Positions 11,785 to 24,657 of a stretch of 64,000 bases of DNA are shown piece after piece. Numbering within the stretch: position 1 is the stretch's first letter; every line of letters starts with the position of its first letter. The stretch comes from Anaeramoeba flamelloides (taxonomy: Eukaryota > Metamonada > Anaeramoebidae). A program made the translations under genes and the position numbers. Under the pieces are notes generated by a model. That model did not search any database, was not told the origin of the DNA, and saw only the letters and a list, made by a program, of their open reading frames with translations. The stretch is taken from NCBI GenBank assembly GCA_027625915.1, contig JANTQA010000042.1, positions 5,530,001-5,594,000 of the forward strand, in the 5' to 3' direction.

Positions 11785-13200
11785 TACATCTTGATATTTA
11801 GAAAAAAAAATTAAAAAAATATGAATAGTATCAGACCTTACTTACTGTTAATGCGATATTCTGAAATGAATTATTATTTTAAAGAAGTAAGAACCAAATT
11901 CTTAGCTTTTCAAAAATATTTAACATCCAACAACTTTACCGTATTATATTCGAAAAAAAAATCTTTTCAATGATTATAATAAAGAAATCCTATTATCTAG
12001 AAGGAAGCAAACAAAAAAATAAAAACCACAAAGTTTTTTATTAAATATTAAAAAAAAATAGACTTAATTTCAAAAAAAAATATTTCAATAATTATTGAAA
12101 ACTTGTAAAAAATTTAATTTCTCTATTACACATACAAAGATTTTGAATCAATTTTTTCATTTTATTTTACAAAAAAGTCTAAGAATAATCAACCATATTC
12201 TTCAAATAAAAATTCACACAAAAAACTTCTTTTAAAACCTGAAAAATTCAACTTCTAACCTACTTGACACTTAAAGAAATATTTTTTAAATTGATTATTT
12301 TATCAACAATCTAATAGCCCAATCTTAATTTTTTTCAAGTGGATTATTCATAATCTGGCACTTTATCTAATCGATGGACTTTTTAAATATTTCACAATTT
12401 TTTAAATATTTTAAAACCAATAAAACAATTCAAATTAATAATTCAAATAAAAAAAATAATAAATATTATCAAATAACTGATTATAAAATAATAACAATTA
12501 GTTATTTTTACGCATAATATTTTGAAAATGAATATTGTCAAATTTATCAAATTTCGATAAATTTCATAAATATACTGATAAATTCAAAGAAATATCTAAA
12601 AAAATTTAATTCATTTTCCATTTATAAATTTCTTATACAAGTTTTGATGAATATATTATATACACTGAAATGTGAAGAAATTTTGTAAAATTTGCTTGAA
12701 TTTTTAAAGATTCTTTCTCTTGAGTTGTTTTATTTGTTGAGTTAATTGATTTCAAAAATGGAAATTGAATTAAAAATTTAATAAAATAAATTTGAATTTA
12801 ACCGTATTTAATAAAATAAATGTTCAATTTTTTTAGATCTTCAAGAGATTCAATATTTGATATATTTTTAATAATTTCTGAAAATAAGATTTAAAGTTCT
12901 ATGGTTATTTGTTCAAACAAAGTATCAGAAATTATATAAATTGAGATAAACATTAGAATAAAATGGTTTTATATTTTTTCTTTTTCATATTTTGATCCAA
13001 AAATCAATACAAAGATAATCCAGATCTTTTTAATGGGAATTATAAAGGGTAAAAATGAATTTTTTTAAAAAATGGTTACTCATATCACTTAAGTTAATAA
13101 ATAAAGTTTCTATATCCGATTTTAATCATATCATTTGATAAATAATTTCTCTATTAACTTTGGGAAAAACAATTAACTCAGATTTACTTGATTCTAAAAT
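11785..13200 (+). repeat. Long dispersed repeat, copy 1 (partner 45480-46940)
   Basis: It aligns collinearly with 45480-46940. Shared landmarks are CAGAAATGAATTATT-like sequence, TATTATCAAATAACTGATT, AATAAAATAAATGTTC followed by TTTTTTAGATCTTCAAG, and ATCTTTT...ATTGAAAA blocks. Divergence is high but order is kept over ~1.4 kb. Copy 1 carries a CTGATAAATT MITE that copy 2 lacks; copy 2 carries a CAGTC MITE that copy 1 lacks. No open frame or terminal repeat identifies the element. Confidence 0.7.
12575..12804. mobile_element. CTGATAAATT-family MITE, copy 1
   Basis: 230 bp with TIRs CTGATAAATTCAAAG / AATTTGAATTTAACCG and TA on both sides. The arms continue as TTAATTCATTTTCC against GGAAATTGAATTAA. 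The second copy of the host repeat (near 46545) reads through without it. Two more copies are at 27396-28149 and 61034-61266. Confidence 0.8.
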
Positions 13201-13586
13201 CCCATTTTGGAAAATTTTTTTAACAATAATTAGTTCTTGAACTTGATAAGAAGGGTAAGTTCCCAATAATTATAAGACTTTCTGAAAAGATAGTACTCAA
13301 TCACAAAAAAGTTATTGTTTGTTTTGATTGAAAAATAGGACATAAGTGGATAATTTTATCACATAAGTTTTTTTAGACAAAAAACAATCAAAATTTTTGT
13401 ATAACAGCGAATTGTTTTCGAAAACAAACAACTCTACCAAATTAATGATAAGGTGTTCCAAATAAAAAAAGTTGATTAGTAATTGCCATTTTTTAGCAAA
13501 AATTTATTTGTAACTTTTTAAACTTTTTTCAAAAAGCAAAAGAATTAATAAAGAAAAACGCAACGAAATTAACACCACACTTCTAA

Positions 13587-16500
13587 ATGCTATCTAAAAG
13601 AAAAAACAAACGAACTCCAACCAAACAACAAAGCAGAAAAAACCTCACAAAGTTTCAAAAATCGCCTTACGTAAAACAAAAAAAAAAAAACAAAGTGATC
13701 TGCAAAAAAAATTTCCATGATGCTTCCTCTTTACAACCTTTTATGAAATGGAAAAAAAAACAAAAGATCGGCAAAGGACTTGTTAATTTAGGAAACACGT
13801 GCTTTTTAAATAGTGTGCTTCAGTGCCTAACTTACATACCAATCTTTACACAATATTTGCACAGTGGCGATCATTCCAAGAATTGTAAAAGCAAAAAATT
13901 TTGTATTTTGTGTGCGCTTGAGCAACACGTGAAAAATGTATTTTTTCGACCCAACAAAATTAACCAAAGTCTCAGGTATATTGTTTTGAATGTTAAAAAG
14001 TTAGGCAAAAGCATCAGAATTGGCCGTCAAGAAGATGCTCATGAATTTTTATTGAAATTGCTCGAGTATGCAGTTGATTCTATTATATTTGACAAAAAAA
14101 GGTTTGTTCTTCTTGGCTTTGTCTTTTTATTTGTTTTTTTTTGTTTTGGTCAACTTTTTTCAATTCACAATTTCCCATTGCAGAAAGTTTTTTTGATTTC
14201 AATTTTCAAGTAATTTCTTTTGTTTTGGGACTAATGACACAATCAAATTTTCCAAATTAAAATTTTCTCTCCAGATCAAATAAGGAAGCAGATTTAAAGA
14301 AACTAGAAATATCATTTCTAATTGATTTTAACAAAGATCTTTGTGTTTTTTTTGGCTAACAATTTGGAAAATAATTGGTAACTGTAAATAAAAATCTCTT
14401 TATTATTTGGAAAATAACGTAATACACAAGCGACAAAATGGTGTCTCGATTTATCAAAAAAACTCGAAAAATAGAAAAGTAAAGTTTCTACTTGTGTAAC
14501 CCTTACTGGTCTTTAAAAAACAATAAAAAGATTCATCATTTAACTCATAATTTGAGAAACTTTCTCAAAAATATGAAAAACTGTGGTTTGTAAGAAACGT
14601 ATTCTTGCTCTATCGAAATTTCAAAGTTCAAAGGAAACAATTTGCTGAGATTCAAATTTTAAATCGGATAAAGTTTATGGCTAAACATTTTTTCATTTAT
14701 TGTTAATAATCATTAGGTATTAGTATAACCATAGATTCGTATATACTATTTATTTTAAAATAAATGGAACAAAATTTTCATTCAGCTTTCCAAAAAAAGA
14801 TTTTAATAATCTTCGTTACATTTCGAACTTTTATTTCAAAAAATCAGCTTAAATCATTAATTTCCCTCTGAGAATTGGGACATTTGATGTTTGATATTAA
14901 TTATTGAGAGGTGTGTTTTTAGGAAAGCTAAATGAAAATGTGGATCTTTTTATTTTGCAATTAACAGTAATTAAATATATTGTAATTGGGGGTAAATCAT
15001 ATCGATACTAGTCAAAAAGACTCTAAAAATCAATAATTAAAAAAGAGTACTTTTTTAGAAAAAATGAGCCAAGGAGAGGAACTCAATTTCCAATTTGAGT
15101 GATTGTGAATTCTAATTTTGAAGAAATACAACTGTGTTAGTTTTGTAGTGTAGCTCTTAAGTACTTTTTAGAGATCTCAAAGATATTTTTTTTAATATTT
15201 TTTTCATTTTTGTAATGAGTTATTTTAATCTAAAGAATATTATAAAATCCTTACTTGGTCAAATTTTATAATGAAGTAACCACAAATTATCATAAATAGA
15301 ATTAAATTGATTTTGTACTGAAAGAAAACAATTTAATTAAAAATTGAAGAAATTTAAGTATTTGAAAATATTAAAAAAAAAAAAAATAACATAGGATGTC
15401 TATAACAAAAATATTCAATCTTTTCTTATTTAATGTTCTTAATTTTTTTTTATTAACTTAAAAAGTTCAAATTTCACAATGTCGTTTTTTAGAGATTATC
15501 AACTCCTTGAGTATAGAACAAATTTATAGTCAGTACGAACCCTTGACTAAAAATTCTTTTCGAAAACTAATCAAGATATTTTTATAAAATTCATGAAAAA
15601 CATCAATTAACAAACTATTTTTAATTAACAAGAAAGTCAAAAAATGAAATAAATCTATATAATTTTTTCAAAAATCAAAAAGTACTTAAAAAAACCGAAA
15701 TACAAAAATAATAAATAATAAATAAACTCTATAAATTTAAAAGAAAGAAATATATTAAAAATATAGTTTCTACTATCAATGATTTCAAAATAACAGATGA
15801 GGATTATTTGAATTTAAAAAATAAAAAATCAAAAATGTATATACTTGCTTACATTTCAGAAATATTTGAAAAATATCTGGAAATGTCTGAAAAAAAAAAA
15901 AAAAAAAATACCGCCGACAAGAATTCCATACTGAAACTTTTTATTAAATAAGATCCTCAATAATGAAAGCTATTTTATAAAAAGTCTTTTATTTTAAAAT
16001 ACATTTGTAAACGAACCATTTTAAAATGAAACCGATTCTTTGCCATTGATACTGTTAACAAGAAGTTTATTAAAAAGTTTTCATCCTCAATTTTGGTTCC
16101 ATATCCTTGGTATTTATATGGGAATTAACAATTAATAATTATTTTTCATTTTCATTAAGATTCATTTATATTTATTACAAAAATATTTTATCTATCCTTA
16201 TAAAATACATAATTAAAAATAATAATAATAATAACAAATTCACATATATTTCATTAAGAATGATTAAAAATTCAGCTTTGCAAGATCATTATAATTTACA
16301 TTCAACCATAATTCATTCAATGTTTTCTGGGAATTTAAGAAGTCAAGTAATATGCTTAAAATGTGGGTCGAAATCAGATAGCTTTGAACCATTTTTAATC
16401 TTATCTCTAAATATCATGAAATCAAAATCAATTCAATCTGCTTTTCAGAAATTTACAAGTAAAGAATTATTAAAAGGAATAAATCAATATTATTGTGCAA

Positions 16501-18150
16501 AATGTAAAAGAAAAGTAAATGCAACCAAGCAATTCACAATCCATAAATTACCAGTTGTCTTGACAATCCATTTTAAAAGATTTGAAATTCAAGAAAATTA
16601 TTTTGGATTTATAAGAAAAATATCTAAAAATATCTCGTTTCCTAAAACTTTAAATCTTAAAAATTACATTTCTGAAGCAAATTATCAAAATAACGGTAAA
16701 ACAATAAATCCTATTTATCATTTAGTTGGTGTAATTATCCACCAAGGTAGATCAGCAAATTCTGGCCATTATTTTTCTTTTGTTAAATCATCAAATGGTG
16801 GCTGGTATGAAATGAATGACTCTTATGTTAGCCAAATCAGTGAAAATCAAGTCCACAATCAAAATGGATATATTTTAGTTTATCAATTAGATCCAAATAA
16901 TGAAATTAAAAATTTAGATATTTCTGAAAATCAAAATAAACAGAAAAATATAATTAATGATCATCATGATCACATTCGGAAAAATAATAAATTAAATGCG
17001 TTGAAAAAATCATCATCAAAACAATCTGATACATCAACACTGAAATTTTCACAATCAGCTTTAAAGAAAGCAAAAAATGAATTATTTCAACTTAATCAAT
17101 CACAAGATGAAATCGACTTTTTTCAAAAATTACAAAATAAAAATTCTCAAACATTAGAAAAAAATATTAAAAAAAATAAAAATATATTAAAAAAAAGAAA
17201 GAAAAGGAAATTGGAAGAGGAAAGGGAAAATGAAAGGAAAATGGAAAAGGAAAAGGAAAAGGAAAATGAATTTTTACAACGAAAAAGGAAAATTGATGAA
17301 ATTTATAATTCGCAAAAAGAAAAACAATCCAAAAAAAAAACAAAAAAGAAAAAGAAAAAGTCAGAATCGATGAATATAGAAAAATCATTAGAATATGAAT
17401 CCGAACCGGAAACATTGTCAGATCTTGAGCAAGAACAAATAAATGAAAATAATGAGATAAATTCCAAACATAAAAAGAAGAAGAAAAGAAAAAATAAAAA
17501 AAGTGCACAAACTTCAAATAATAAAAATAAAACATCAGAAGAATATGATATTAACAAATTTTCAACACCAACAAACAAAAAAAAATTTAGTAAAAAATTA
17601 TTTCTTACACAACAAAAAATTTATAAAAAACAGTATCCCTCATTATATTCTAATAGTCTAAGAAAAAGACAAAAGAAAATTAATAGGTCACATTTATTTT
17701 CAAAATATAAAATTACTAAAGCGAATGTTCTGCAAAAAAAATTTGGATTAACACGCTCATATAGCGATACATCAAGATTTAATAATTACACGCAGCCTCT
17801 TTCAAACAATGGTTGGATAATTGAAAATACTGAAAAAAAGAAAAAAATAGATCAAAATTCACATCAAGATAACATTACCACACCAAATAAAAACAATAAT
17901 AAAAATAAAAAGAATGAAACAATGAATGAAAAAACAAAAGATAAAAATAAGGATCAAAATATTATTAAAGATAACATTAACACATCAAAAAAAAATAAAA
18001 ATAAAAATAAAAATAAAAAAAATAAAACGAATAATCAAAATAATGATACAGTGAATGAAAAAACAAAAGATAAAAATAAGGATCAAAATATTATTAAAGA
18101 TAACATTAACAAAGCAAATAGAAATAAAAATAAAAATAAAAAAAAATACA

Positions 18151-18155
<5 letters not shown>
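13587..18155 (+). CDS. Ubiquitin-specific protease, USP36/USP42-like (two exons)
   Basis: Exon 1 is 13587-14101 and exon 2 is 16259-18155, joined within an Arg codon (AAAAG|GTTTGT ... ATTAAG|A). This peptidase C19 enzyme cleaves ubiquitin from proteins. The Cys box is GLVNLGNTCFLNSVLQCL with nucleophile Cys72; QEDAHEF is at 149-155; zinc-finger CxxC pairs (CLKCGSKSD, CAKCKRK) follow the splice; the His box is SGHYFSF (His342) and NDS (Asn358, Asp359) completes the site. Spacing across the splice matches USP36 with nothing missing. From about residue 390 the protein is Lys/Glu/Asn-rich and disordered, with a 43-residue tandem duplication (NEKTKDKNKDQNIIKDNIN, 17922 and 18051). USP36 family members are usually nucleolar; that localisation is inference. 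The strict frame gives 803 aa, but a coding-like tail continues one base out of frame to 18873. Confidence 0.88.
14102..16258 (+). other. 2157 bp intron of the USP gene
   Basis: Bounded by GTTTGT and TTCATTAAG in matching phase between QEDAHEF and the zinc-finger block. I found no recognisable mobile element, only a ~24 bp inverted pair (14776-14800 and 14913-14938) and homopolymer runs. The in-frame open stretch 16107-16258 just before exon 2 is read as intron because it is low complexity and does not align with USP proteins. Confidence 0.75.
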
Positions 18156-18185
<30 letters not shown>

Positions 18186-18873
18186 GAATAATAATAAGAA
18201 TAAGAATAATAAGAATAATAATAAGAAGAAGAAGAATAAGAATAAGAATAAGAATAATAATAAGAATAACAATAAGAATAAGAATAACAATAACAATAAC
18301 AATAATAATAAGAATAAAGGTGATAATAATAAGAATTTGGAATATAATTTTCATTATTGGGAAACTAATCTTAGTGATCTTAAACAAAATCAACACAAAA
18401 TCAAAAATAAATCAAAATTAAAAACAAACCAAAAGAAAAACAACAAAAAAAACAAAAAAAAAAACAATTCACGTAAATTAAAACCTTCAATTTTACAGAT
18501 CCAACAACCAAATCGTTTACCTTCATCAAGAAACACAAAGGGGAAACTAATTAATTTGAGATCATTCCAACCACCAAAATTAAAAAATAAACCAATGAAC
18601 TCTAATAAAAAAATTTTAAGTTATAAACCAATTCCCAAAAACACTACACCAACTAAAAAAAACAATTCAGAAAATAATAAAAAATTTAGAAAAAGAGAAG
18701 TTGTTGTAGAAAAAGTTGTAGGGATGACTAGTAAACTTTTAAATCAAAAAAACCAAAAATATTTTTCAACAAATATAATTTGTGATAACAATCTGAAATC
18801 AAATTCTAAATATAAAAAAAATGCATTACAATTTTCAAAAATTGTCAGCCCAAAAAAAAAAAAACAATTTTAA
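18147..18873 (+). other. Probable C-terminal tail of the USP, in the +1 frame
   Basis: After the A9 tract at 18138-18146 the frame one base on stays open for about 240 codons to TAA at 18873. It passes through an Asn/Lys repeat (AAT/AAG triplets, 18150-18325) and then less biased sequence such as RLPSSRNTKGKLINLRSF and KREVVVEKVVGMTSKLLNQ, which looks coding rather than random. No GT lies in the only interval where both frames are open (18055-18155), so an intron with its donor there cannot join them. Either the A9 tract carries one base too many, or a +1 shift occurs. Confidence 0.6.
18150..18325 (+). repeat. AAT/AAG trinucleotide repeat in the USP tail
   Basis: A run of AAT triplets interspersed with AAG and AAC, encoding poly-Asn/Lys in the +1 frame. 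It is a likely site of slippage-driven length variation. Confidence 0.85.
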
Positions 18874-18944
18874 TAATTCCTTATAATCAATTAATTTTCA
18901 AAAAAAAAATACTGTTGAATAGGGCAATTCATCAATATTTATCT

Positions 18945-19120
18945 ATCTATCTATATATATATGTTAAATAACCTAAATTTTCTTAATGAAATTTTTTCAT
19001 TAATATAAAGAATATATAAAAAAAATTATTAGAAATTTCTATAAAAAATACAATTGTTTTCATGATACACACATATATATGTATTCATGTATGTATGTAT
19101 GTATGTATGTATATATGATA
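18945..19120. repeat. TATC / TA / TATG microsatellites
   Basis: Tandem TATC then TA at 18945-18962, and TATG units at about 19080-19112, in the 3' flank of the USP gene. Confidence 0.8.
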
Positions 19121-19132
19121 TATCTTGATAAT

Positions 19133-20893
19133 TTGTTGCCTTAAGTGAATAGTATATTTTTTAAAAATAAAATGAAATCTTTTTTAATGATAAATTTTTT
19201 TTTTTTGTAATTTGTGTTTTGAATTATGGAATTGATGAGTTAACCTCAATTAATCAATTATTAATTTGAGTCTATTTTTAGAAATTCCAAAATTCACATG
19301 TTTCCAATATAAAACTAAAAAAAGAAGCCTATTATTTTCATTAACAATAAAGTTAATTCTTTTAAATGGTGAAATATATTTTTCGTTTTCTGTTGGAAAG
19401 TATTGATTTTGAAAGAAAATTTGTTATTTTGTTATTATTTTTAATATAATTAAAATTTCAATTCAAATTTCATCCAATAAAACTAATTGAAATATAGGTG
19501 ATTTATTAAATGAATAAAATTTTGATAGAAGTTCAACAAAATTTTCTCAATTAAATTTAGATCTATTCAGCAAAATTTTTTTATTCTTTAGTTATTTTAA
19601 AAAAGTCGTTAGCTTGTTTTCAAAAAAATTTCAATTTTGAAAATTTTTTTTAACAAAATGTTTAGTCTAATTCACAAGAATCCTAATAACAATTTAAATC
19701 ATTTTTTTCAGAAAAAAAAATTGATTTGGAATTTTTAGATTAAAATTTCCTAATTTCCAAACACCTTTAAGGGAACAGCCCTTTACAACAATAAGACAAA
19801 ATTTTAAAATATGTTATTCGTGGTATTTTTTACTGAAAAATTTTGTATATGACAAGTATTCAAAAAATTCTGATCCACCAAGAAACTAATAAAAGAATAT
19901 TAGTTGAGTGAAATACATTTTTTTTTTCCATTTTTTTATGAAAAAAAAATCATTTAAATTCATTTTATTGCTTACATTATATGAAAGTTTTTACCCTGTT
20001 TATTCCCATTTTCATCATTATTATACAAAAAGTCGTTGTTACAAGGATTATTAATGTAGAGATTTTTTTATCTTTTTGGGATAAAACTTTGGTGAACCAA
20101 AAAAAAAAATGATTTATTCAACCAATTGAAAAATAATTGTATTACTCTAAGAAGGGTAGTTCTAGTAATCAAAGTTTTAAACTCATTTAAATATTTAACA
20201 AAGAAATAATGTTTTTTTATCTAATATGGAATTATATTTTTCAAAATAAAATTTTCTTCAAGATATTATGAATTTTGTAATTATATCTCCAAAAATTCAA
20301 AATCAATTTTTTCTGACAAAAATGAATTAAATTTTTATTAACAATTCTTGTAAATAATTCCAAACAATTTGTTAAAAAAAATTTTTTTAAAAAATAACAT
20401 TTTTTGAAAACCCGAAAACATCTTTTTATAAACCTTAAAGAAAAAAAATTGCTGAATAGATCTCAATTTAATTGAGAAAATTTTGTTGAACTTCTATCAA
20501 AATTTTATTCATTTAATCACTCACCTATATTTCAATTAGTTTTATTGGATGAGATTTGAATTGAAATTTTAATTATTAAAAATAATAACCAAATAAAAAA
20601 TTTTCTTTCTAAATCAATACTCTCCAACAGAAAATTAAAAATATATGTTTTCCCATTTTGAAGAATTAACTTAATTGTTGATAAAAATAATAGGTTCCAT
20701 ATTTTAGTTTTATATTGGAAAACTGTGAATTTTTGTATTCTAAAAAAAGATACTCAAATGAAAAAAATGTTTAAAGGGGGTTAACTCATCCATTTCAAAA
20801 GTCGAAAAACAAATTACAAAAAAAAATTATTTTAACATTAAAAAAGATTTCATTTTATTTTTAAAAAATCAGAGACTCATTTAAGGCTTACAA
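19133..20893. mobile_element. Large foldback element, 1.76 kb
   Basis: Two arms of ~600 bp (19133-19750 and 20262-20893) are inverted and alignable along their length. Shared stretches include GATCTATTCAGCAAAATTTT, AAGTTCAACAAAATTTTCTC, TTTTATTGGATGAAATTTGAATTG-like sequence, TTTAAAAATAAAATGAAATC and the outer CCTTAAGTGA. The ~500 bp loop carries no recognisable gene. The ends are not crisp and no target duplication was fixed. It starts 260 bp past the USP tail. Confidence 0.75.
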
Positions 20894-21441
20894 TCCCTGA
20901 AATTTGAAAAATGATTATATTGAGTCCCGTGTAATGACTTGTTAATTTGCTTCTTATCTGATCGATCTTGTACTTGGTATGGATTTTAAGAGTTGTTCAA
21001 AATTGCAATTTTGATAATTTATTTTTAATTTTTCGGAAATCTTAATTTATGAATGTAATACTTACATATTGGAGGTTAAGTTATAAAAAAAGTGACCTGT
21101 GTGTTTTCAATTGAAATTTACAATTATGTTTGGTTTTATTTGTAGCTTTTAAAAAAAATTATTTTTTCATTTTGTTAATTGACTAAAAAAGTAAATCAAA
21201 TTTTTTTTTATAAAACACAAAAATCAAAATTTATTCTTCAACACTTACCAATTTTTTAAACTTACATTCTTTAATTCAGATTTCCAAAAAAAAAAAAAAA
21301 AATTGTCAAAAATTGCCTTTTTTCAACTTAACCTAAAATCCATACCAAGTTCAAGATCGATCAGATAAGAACCAAATTAGCAATTCACTAGACAGAATCA
21401 ATATAATCTTTTTTCAAAGTTCAGAGATTGGAAACCTTAAG
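20880..21441. mobile_element. Second foldback, 0.56 kb, abutting the first
   Basis: The arms 20880-21075 and 21245-21441 are inverted copies. The core TCTTATCTGATCGATCTTG is identical in both, followed by ACTTGGTATGGATTTTA or its complement. The outer left end overlaps the outer right end of the 19133-20893 foldback, so the two share a boundary. Confidence 0.75.
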
Positions 21442-23689
21442 AAAATTTTATTTTGAAAAATCGAATTTCATCTTTGAACAAAAACACAATTTCCAGCCAA
21501 ATTTGAAGATGGTATAAACATTTCATGATTAGAACTACCCTGCTTTAAACAATCCTATTATTTTCCAATACAATAATTTTTTATTTCGTCAACCAAAGCA
21601 ACTATCTTAAAAAAAGAAAAACAAAACGATATATTAATAGTTAGGGTAACCAACAACTTTTTGTATAATAAAAACTATTTCATGTTGGAGTTGTGGTGAA
21701 AATAGAAATAAATAGTTTAAAAATTTTTTATATAGAGAAATAAAATCAATTTAAAAATTCTATTTTTCATAAAAAATCTAAAAAAAAATTTGATCACACT
21801 TAAAAAATTTTCTTTTCTTGGTTTCTTAGTCGATCAACATTTTTTCATATTTGGTATATAAAATTTATAAGCGCAGAAAATCGTTAATAATATTTAGTTG
21901 ATATTTTATACAGTTGCTGTGAATACTGTCCACTTCGTGGATTTTTGATTCATAATAATAACGAATTATGTAAATAGTACTTTTATTATTATTATTATTA
22001 TTATTAAATATTGCAACATATCGAATAAGGCAAAGATTAGCGTTGATTTAATTAACATTATTTATTTTTAGTGATGAGAAGAATATTCAATTTTGATGAT
22101 TTATTTGACTGCATCATTATTTATTTTTTTATTATAAAACCTCGATAAATATTTATATACTCATCTTAACCATTAGAAGTTACATTATTAAGAATTTGAT
22201 TTTTTTTTTTTTCAAAAAAAACAAAGGTAATAATGATCAAAAACTTCAATTTATTTATTAAAAAGAGATTTTATTATTAACTAATAAACTTATAATTATT
22301 TTTTATAGAACTGAATACTATGTCTTTTTTGAGTTTTATAATGATTTTTTTTCAATAATATTCTTTCAATGGTGTTAACTGAAACAAATAAGGAGATTTG
22401 AAAATAAAGAGTTTTTTAAAATTCATCAAAGTAAACTATTCAAAAATGATGACTCATTTTATCATCATATTGGAAGTGGTTTTGTATGATTTTATCCCAT
22501 ATTCTTATCCAAAATATTTTTCAATTTTTAGATGAGAATAATTTTTTTAAAATTATGTATTTTTTGTTTTTGATTTTTGAAACTTTTCTTTTCTTTTCTT
22601 TTTCTTTTCTTTTTTTGAGGATACTTTGCTTTTTGAACAAGAAAGTTGAGTTAAATACAAATAGATATTTGAAAATACCAATAAACATTAAGAAATTTGA
22701 TACTCTGAAAGGTCTTTTAAAATTCAGATAATTATTAGTAAAATAAAATCTTGTCGTTACCTTTTTTCAGTGAAATTTCGGTAATTAATAATCCGTAAGT
22801 CTCATTTAAAAATTTGTGACTCGCTTTTTTTTAGGTTTTGATTTTATTTTTTATTGTTGTTAATATATCAGGTTTTTAGTATATTTAGAATAATTTAAAA
22901 GTGAATTACTAATAAGATTTAATAATCAGTTGTTCTTGAATGAAAGAGAATTTTTTTTTTTTTTTTCAATTTATTACTTCAGGTGAGAGACAATTTATCA
23001 TAAGGATTTTATTTCTTTATCAGAAATAATTGGTTATTAAAATAAAAAAAAATTTTAATTCTTATTTTAAATTGGCGAATTTAATTGAAAATTTTGTAAG
23101 AAACAATCAATAAAAAAGAAAAATGGATAATTTATTAAATATATTGTGAAAAAATTGCAATCTTAAGACAAATTATTATTCAAATTTAAAAATTATCTAA
23201 AATATAAATCAAGTACTACATTTCTCAAATTTAGAACTTTTACAAATGGATTAAATAGATACTCATATGTTTTTTTAAAAAAAGCTGAATATAAAACATA
23301 TATAAAAAAAAGTGAAATGTAAAAAATGTGATTATTGAACTCATTATTATGAAAATATAAACCACTTTATTTGGTATTGTGAAAGGTATAAAATCATATT
23401 GAATCAAGTGGAAAAAAAATTTGTCAAAAATTCAAGATAAAAAACTAGACGAAAAATGTATTCTTAGGAAAAATACACAGAAACTCTTCAACATGAATAA
23501 TCAAAATTACGAAATTTATTGCGCTTGTCGGGAATTTTTTATCAAAGCTCTTAAGGTTCGAAAACTTAAGGTAATAAAGAAAAAATAATAAAAATAAAGT
23601 GAAAACAAAAAATCCTTAAAATAGTAAAAAATATATAAATTCGGGCACCCAGTGCCCCACTCAGATAGGTAGTGTCTAGGTTTTTTTTA

Positions 23690-23750
23690 ATTCAAAAGAA
23701 TAGAGTAAAATCTTGGATTCTGCTCTATTCTTTTAAATTAAAAAAACCTA
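23690..23750. repeat. Hairpin repeat (related copy at 56338-56405)
   Basis: TTTTAATTCAAAAGAATAGA pairs with TCTATTCTTTTAAATTAAAA around a ~20 nt loop, and AGGTTTTTT pairs with AAAAAACCT outside. A related hairpin with AAAAGAATAGAGTAAAATCT lies at 56338-56405. TAAAAATTCCAC-type sequence accompanies both copies. Confidence 0.6.
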
Positions 23751-24657
23751 ACGACAGTGGAATACCGATTATTAATCACGGAATGTGGAATTTTTATCTT
23801 TAATTGATAATCTTTCTATTGGTTTTTTGCTCTTCCTGTCTATTCCGGATGTGGATAGTTTCTATTTGATAATGAAAATGATAAATAGCTTTTTTGTATT
23901 TTTTTTAATTATTTTTTTTTCTTCTCTTTTTTTATTTGATGATTTTTCTTTAATTACTCCTTTCTATAAATAAATAAATAAATAATTATGGTTCAAATTT
24001 CGATTAAAATTATTTAAAAGTTCTTTATGGGATTAATATACTCATTTAGGTTATATATTTTGGTATTATAATTATATGATATTATAAAATGAAAAACTGT
24101 GTTTAAAAGATATTCCAAAATGATAGTTTAACAATTACATTCTTTTATCTCTGCTAAAGTAAATAAAAAGTCTGTAAAAAGTCAAAAATTAAAAAAAAAA
24201 AACACTATCACCTATTTCAAATAATATTTTAACTATTTAATTCTTTAAAATAGCAGAAAGTGGTAGTGATGGATAAAAGCCCCCCATCCATTTAAAAGCA
24301 TTTTTTTTGTCGAGTGAATTATTTTCAAATTCATTCAGCATTTTTTCGTTAAATTAAGAGAGAAAAAAAATAAAAGTAAGGTGAAATTAAAATGACGAAT
24401 ATGTACATTTTATTGAATTTAAGTATAAAAAAGTTGATGAAAGATAGATTAAACAGAAAATTTTTTTGAAAAGTAAAAAAAGAATACAATAAAAAAAAGA
24501 ATATTGCCTCTTCTTATTTTTTTTTTATTATACATCGAGTATAGGTCGAGTAGAGTCTTTCCCGTTTTTCTTTTTTTATCTTCAATTATTATTGTTTTTT
24601 CTTCTTCATATTATTTCGTTGTGTTTTTGGTTTTCTTTTTTCTTGTTTCGTGTTTAC

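Larger units (their letters stand above)
7163..13586. other. Intergenic region between the coiled-coil and USP genes
   Basis: 6.4 kb without a supported gene. It holds the foldback MITE at 7839-8319, palindromic MITEs at 10568-10764 and 11237-11433, a CTGATAAATT MITE at 12575-12804, and a long dispersed repeat (11785-13200). Between 8320 and 10567 I see only AT-rich sequence with short, low-complexity open frames. Promoters of the two divergent genes must lie at its edges, but no motif was recognisable. Confidence 0.6.
18874..24657. other. Intergenic region between the USP and BTB genes
   Basis: 5.8 kb with no supported gene. It contains TATC, TATG and TA microsatellites (18945-19120), two overlapping large foldbacks (19133-20893 and 20880-21441), an ATT microsatellite (21978-22005), a hairpin repeat (23690-23750) and a TAAA microsatellite (23966-23985). 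The stretch 22010-23640 shows only AT-rich sequence. Short open frames at 22486, 23785 and elsewhere are low complexity. Confidence 0.6.

Noticed and set aside
16107-16258. Upstream extension of USP exon 2 as coding sequence
   Set aside because: It is low complexity, unlike USP proteins, and the acceptor at 16257-16258 joins exon 1 in phase with no missing residues.
17167-18396. Minus-strand Phe/Leu/Ile frames opposite the USP tail
   Set aside because: Complement of Asn/Lys repeats.
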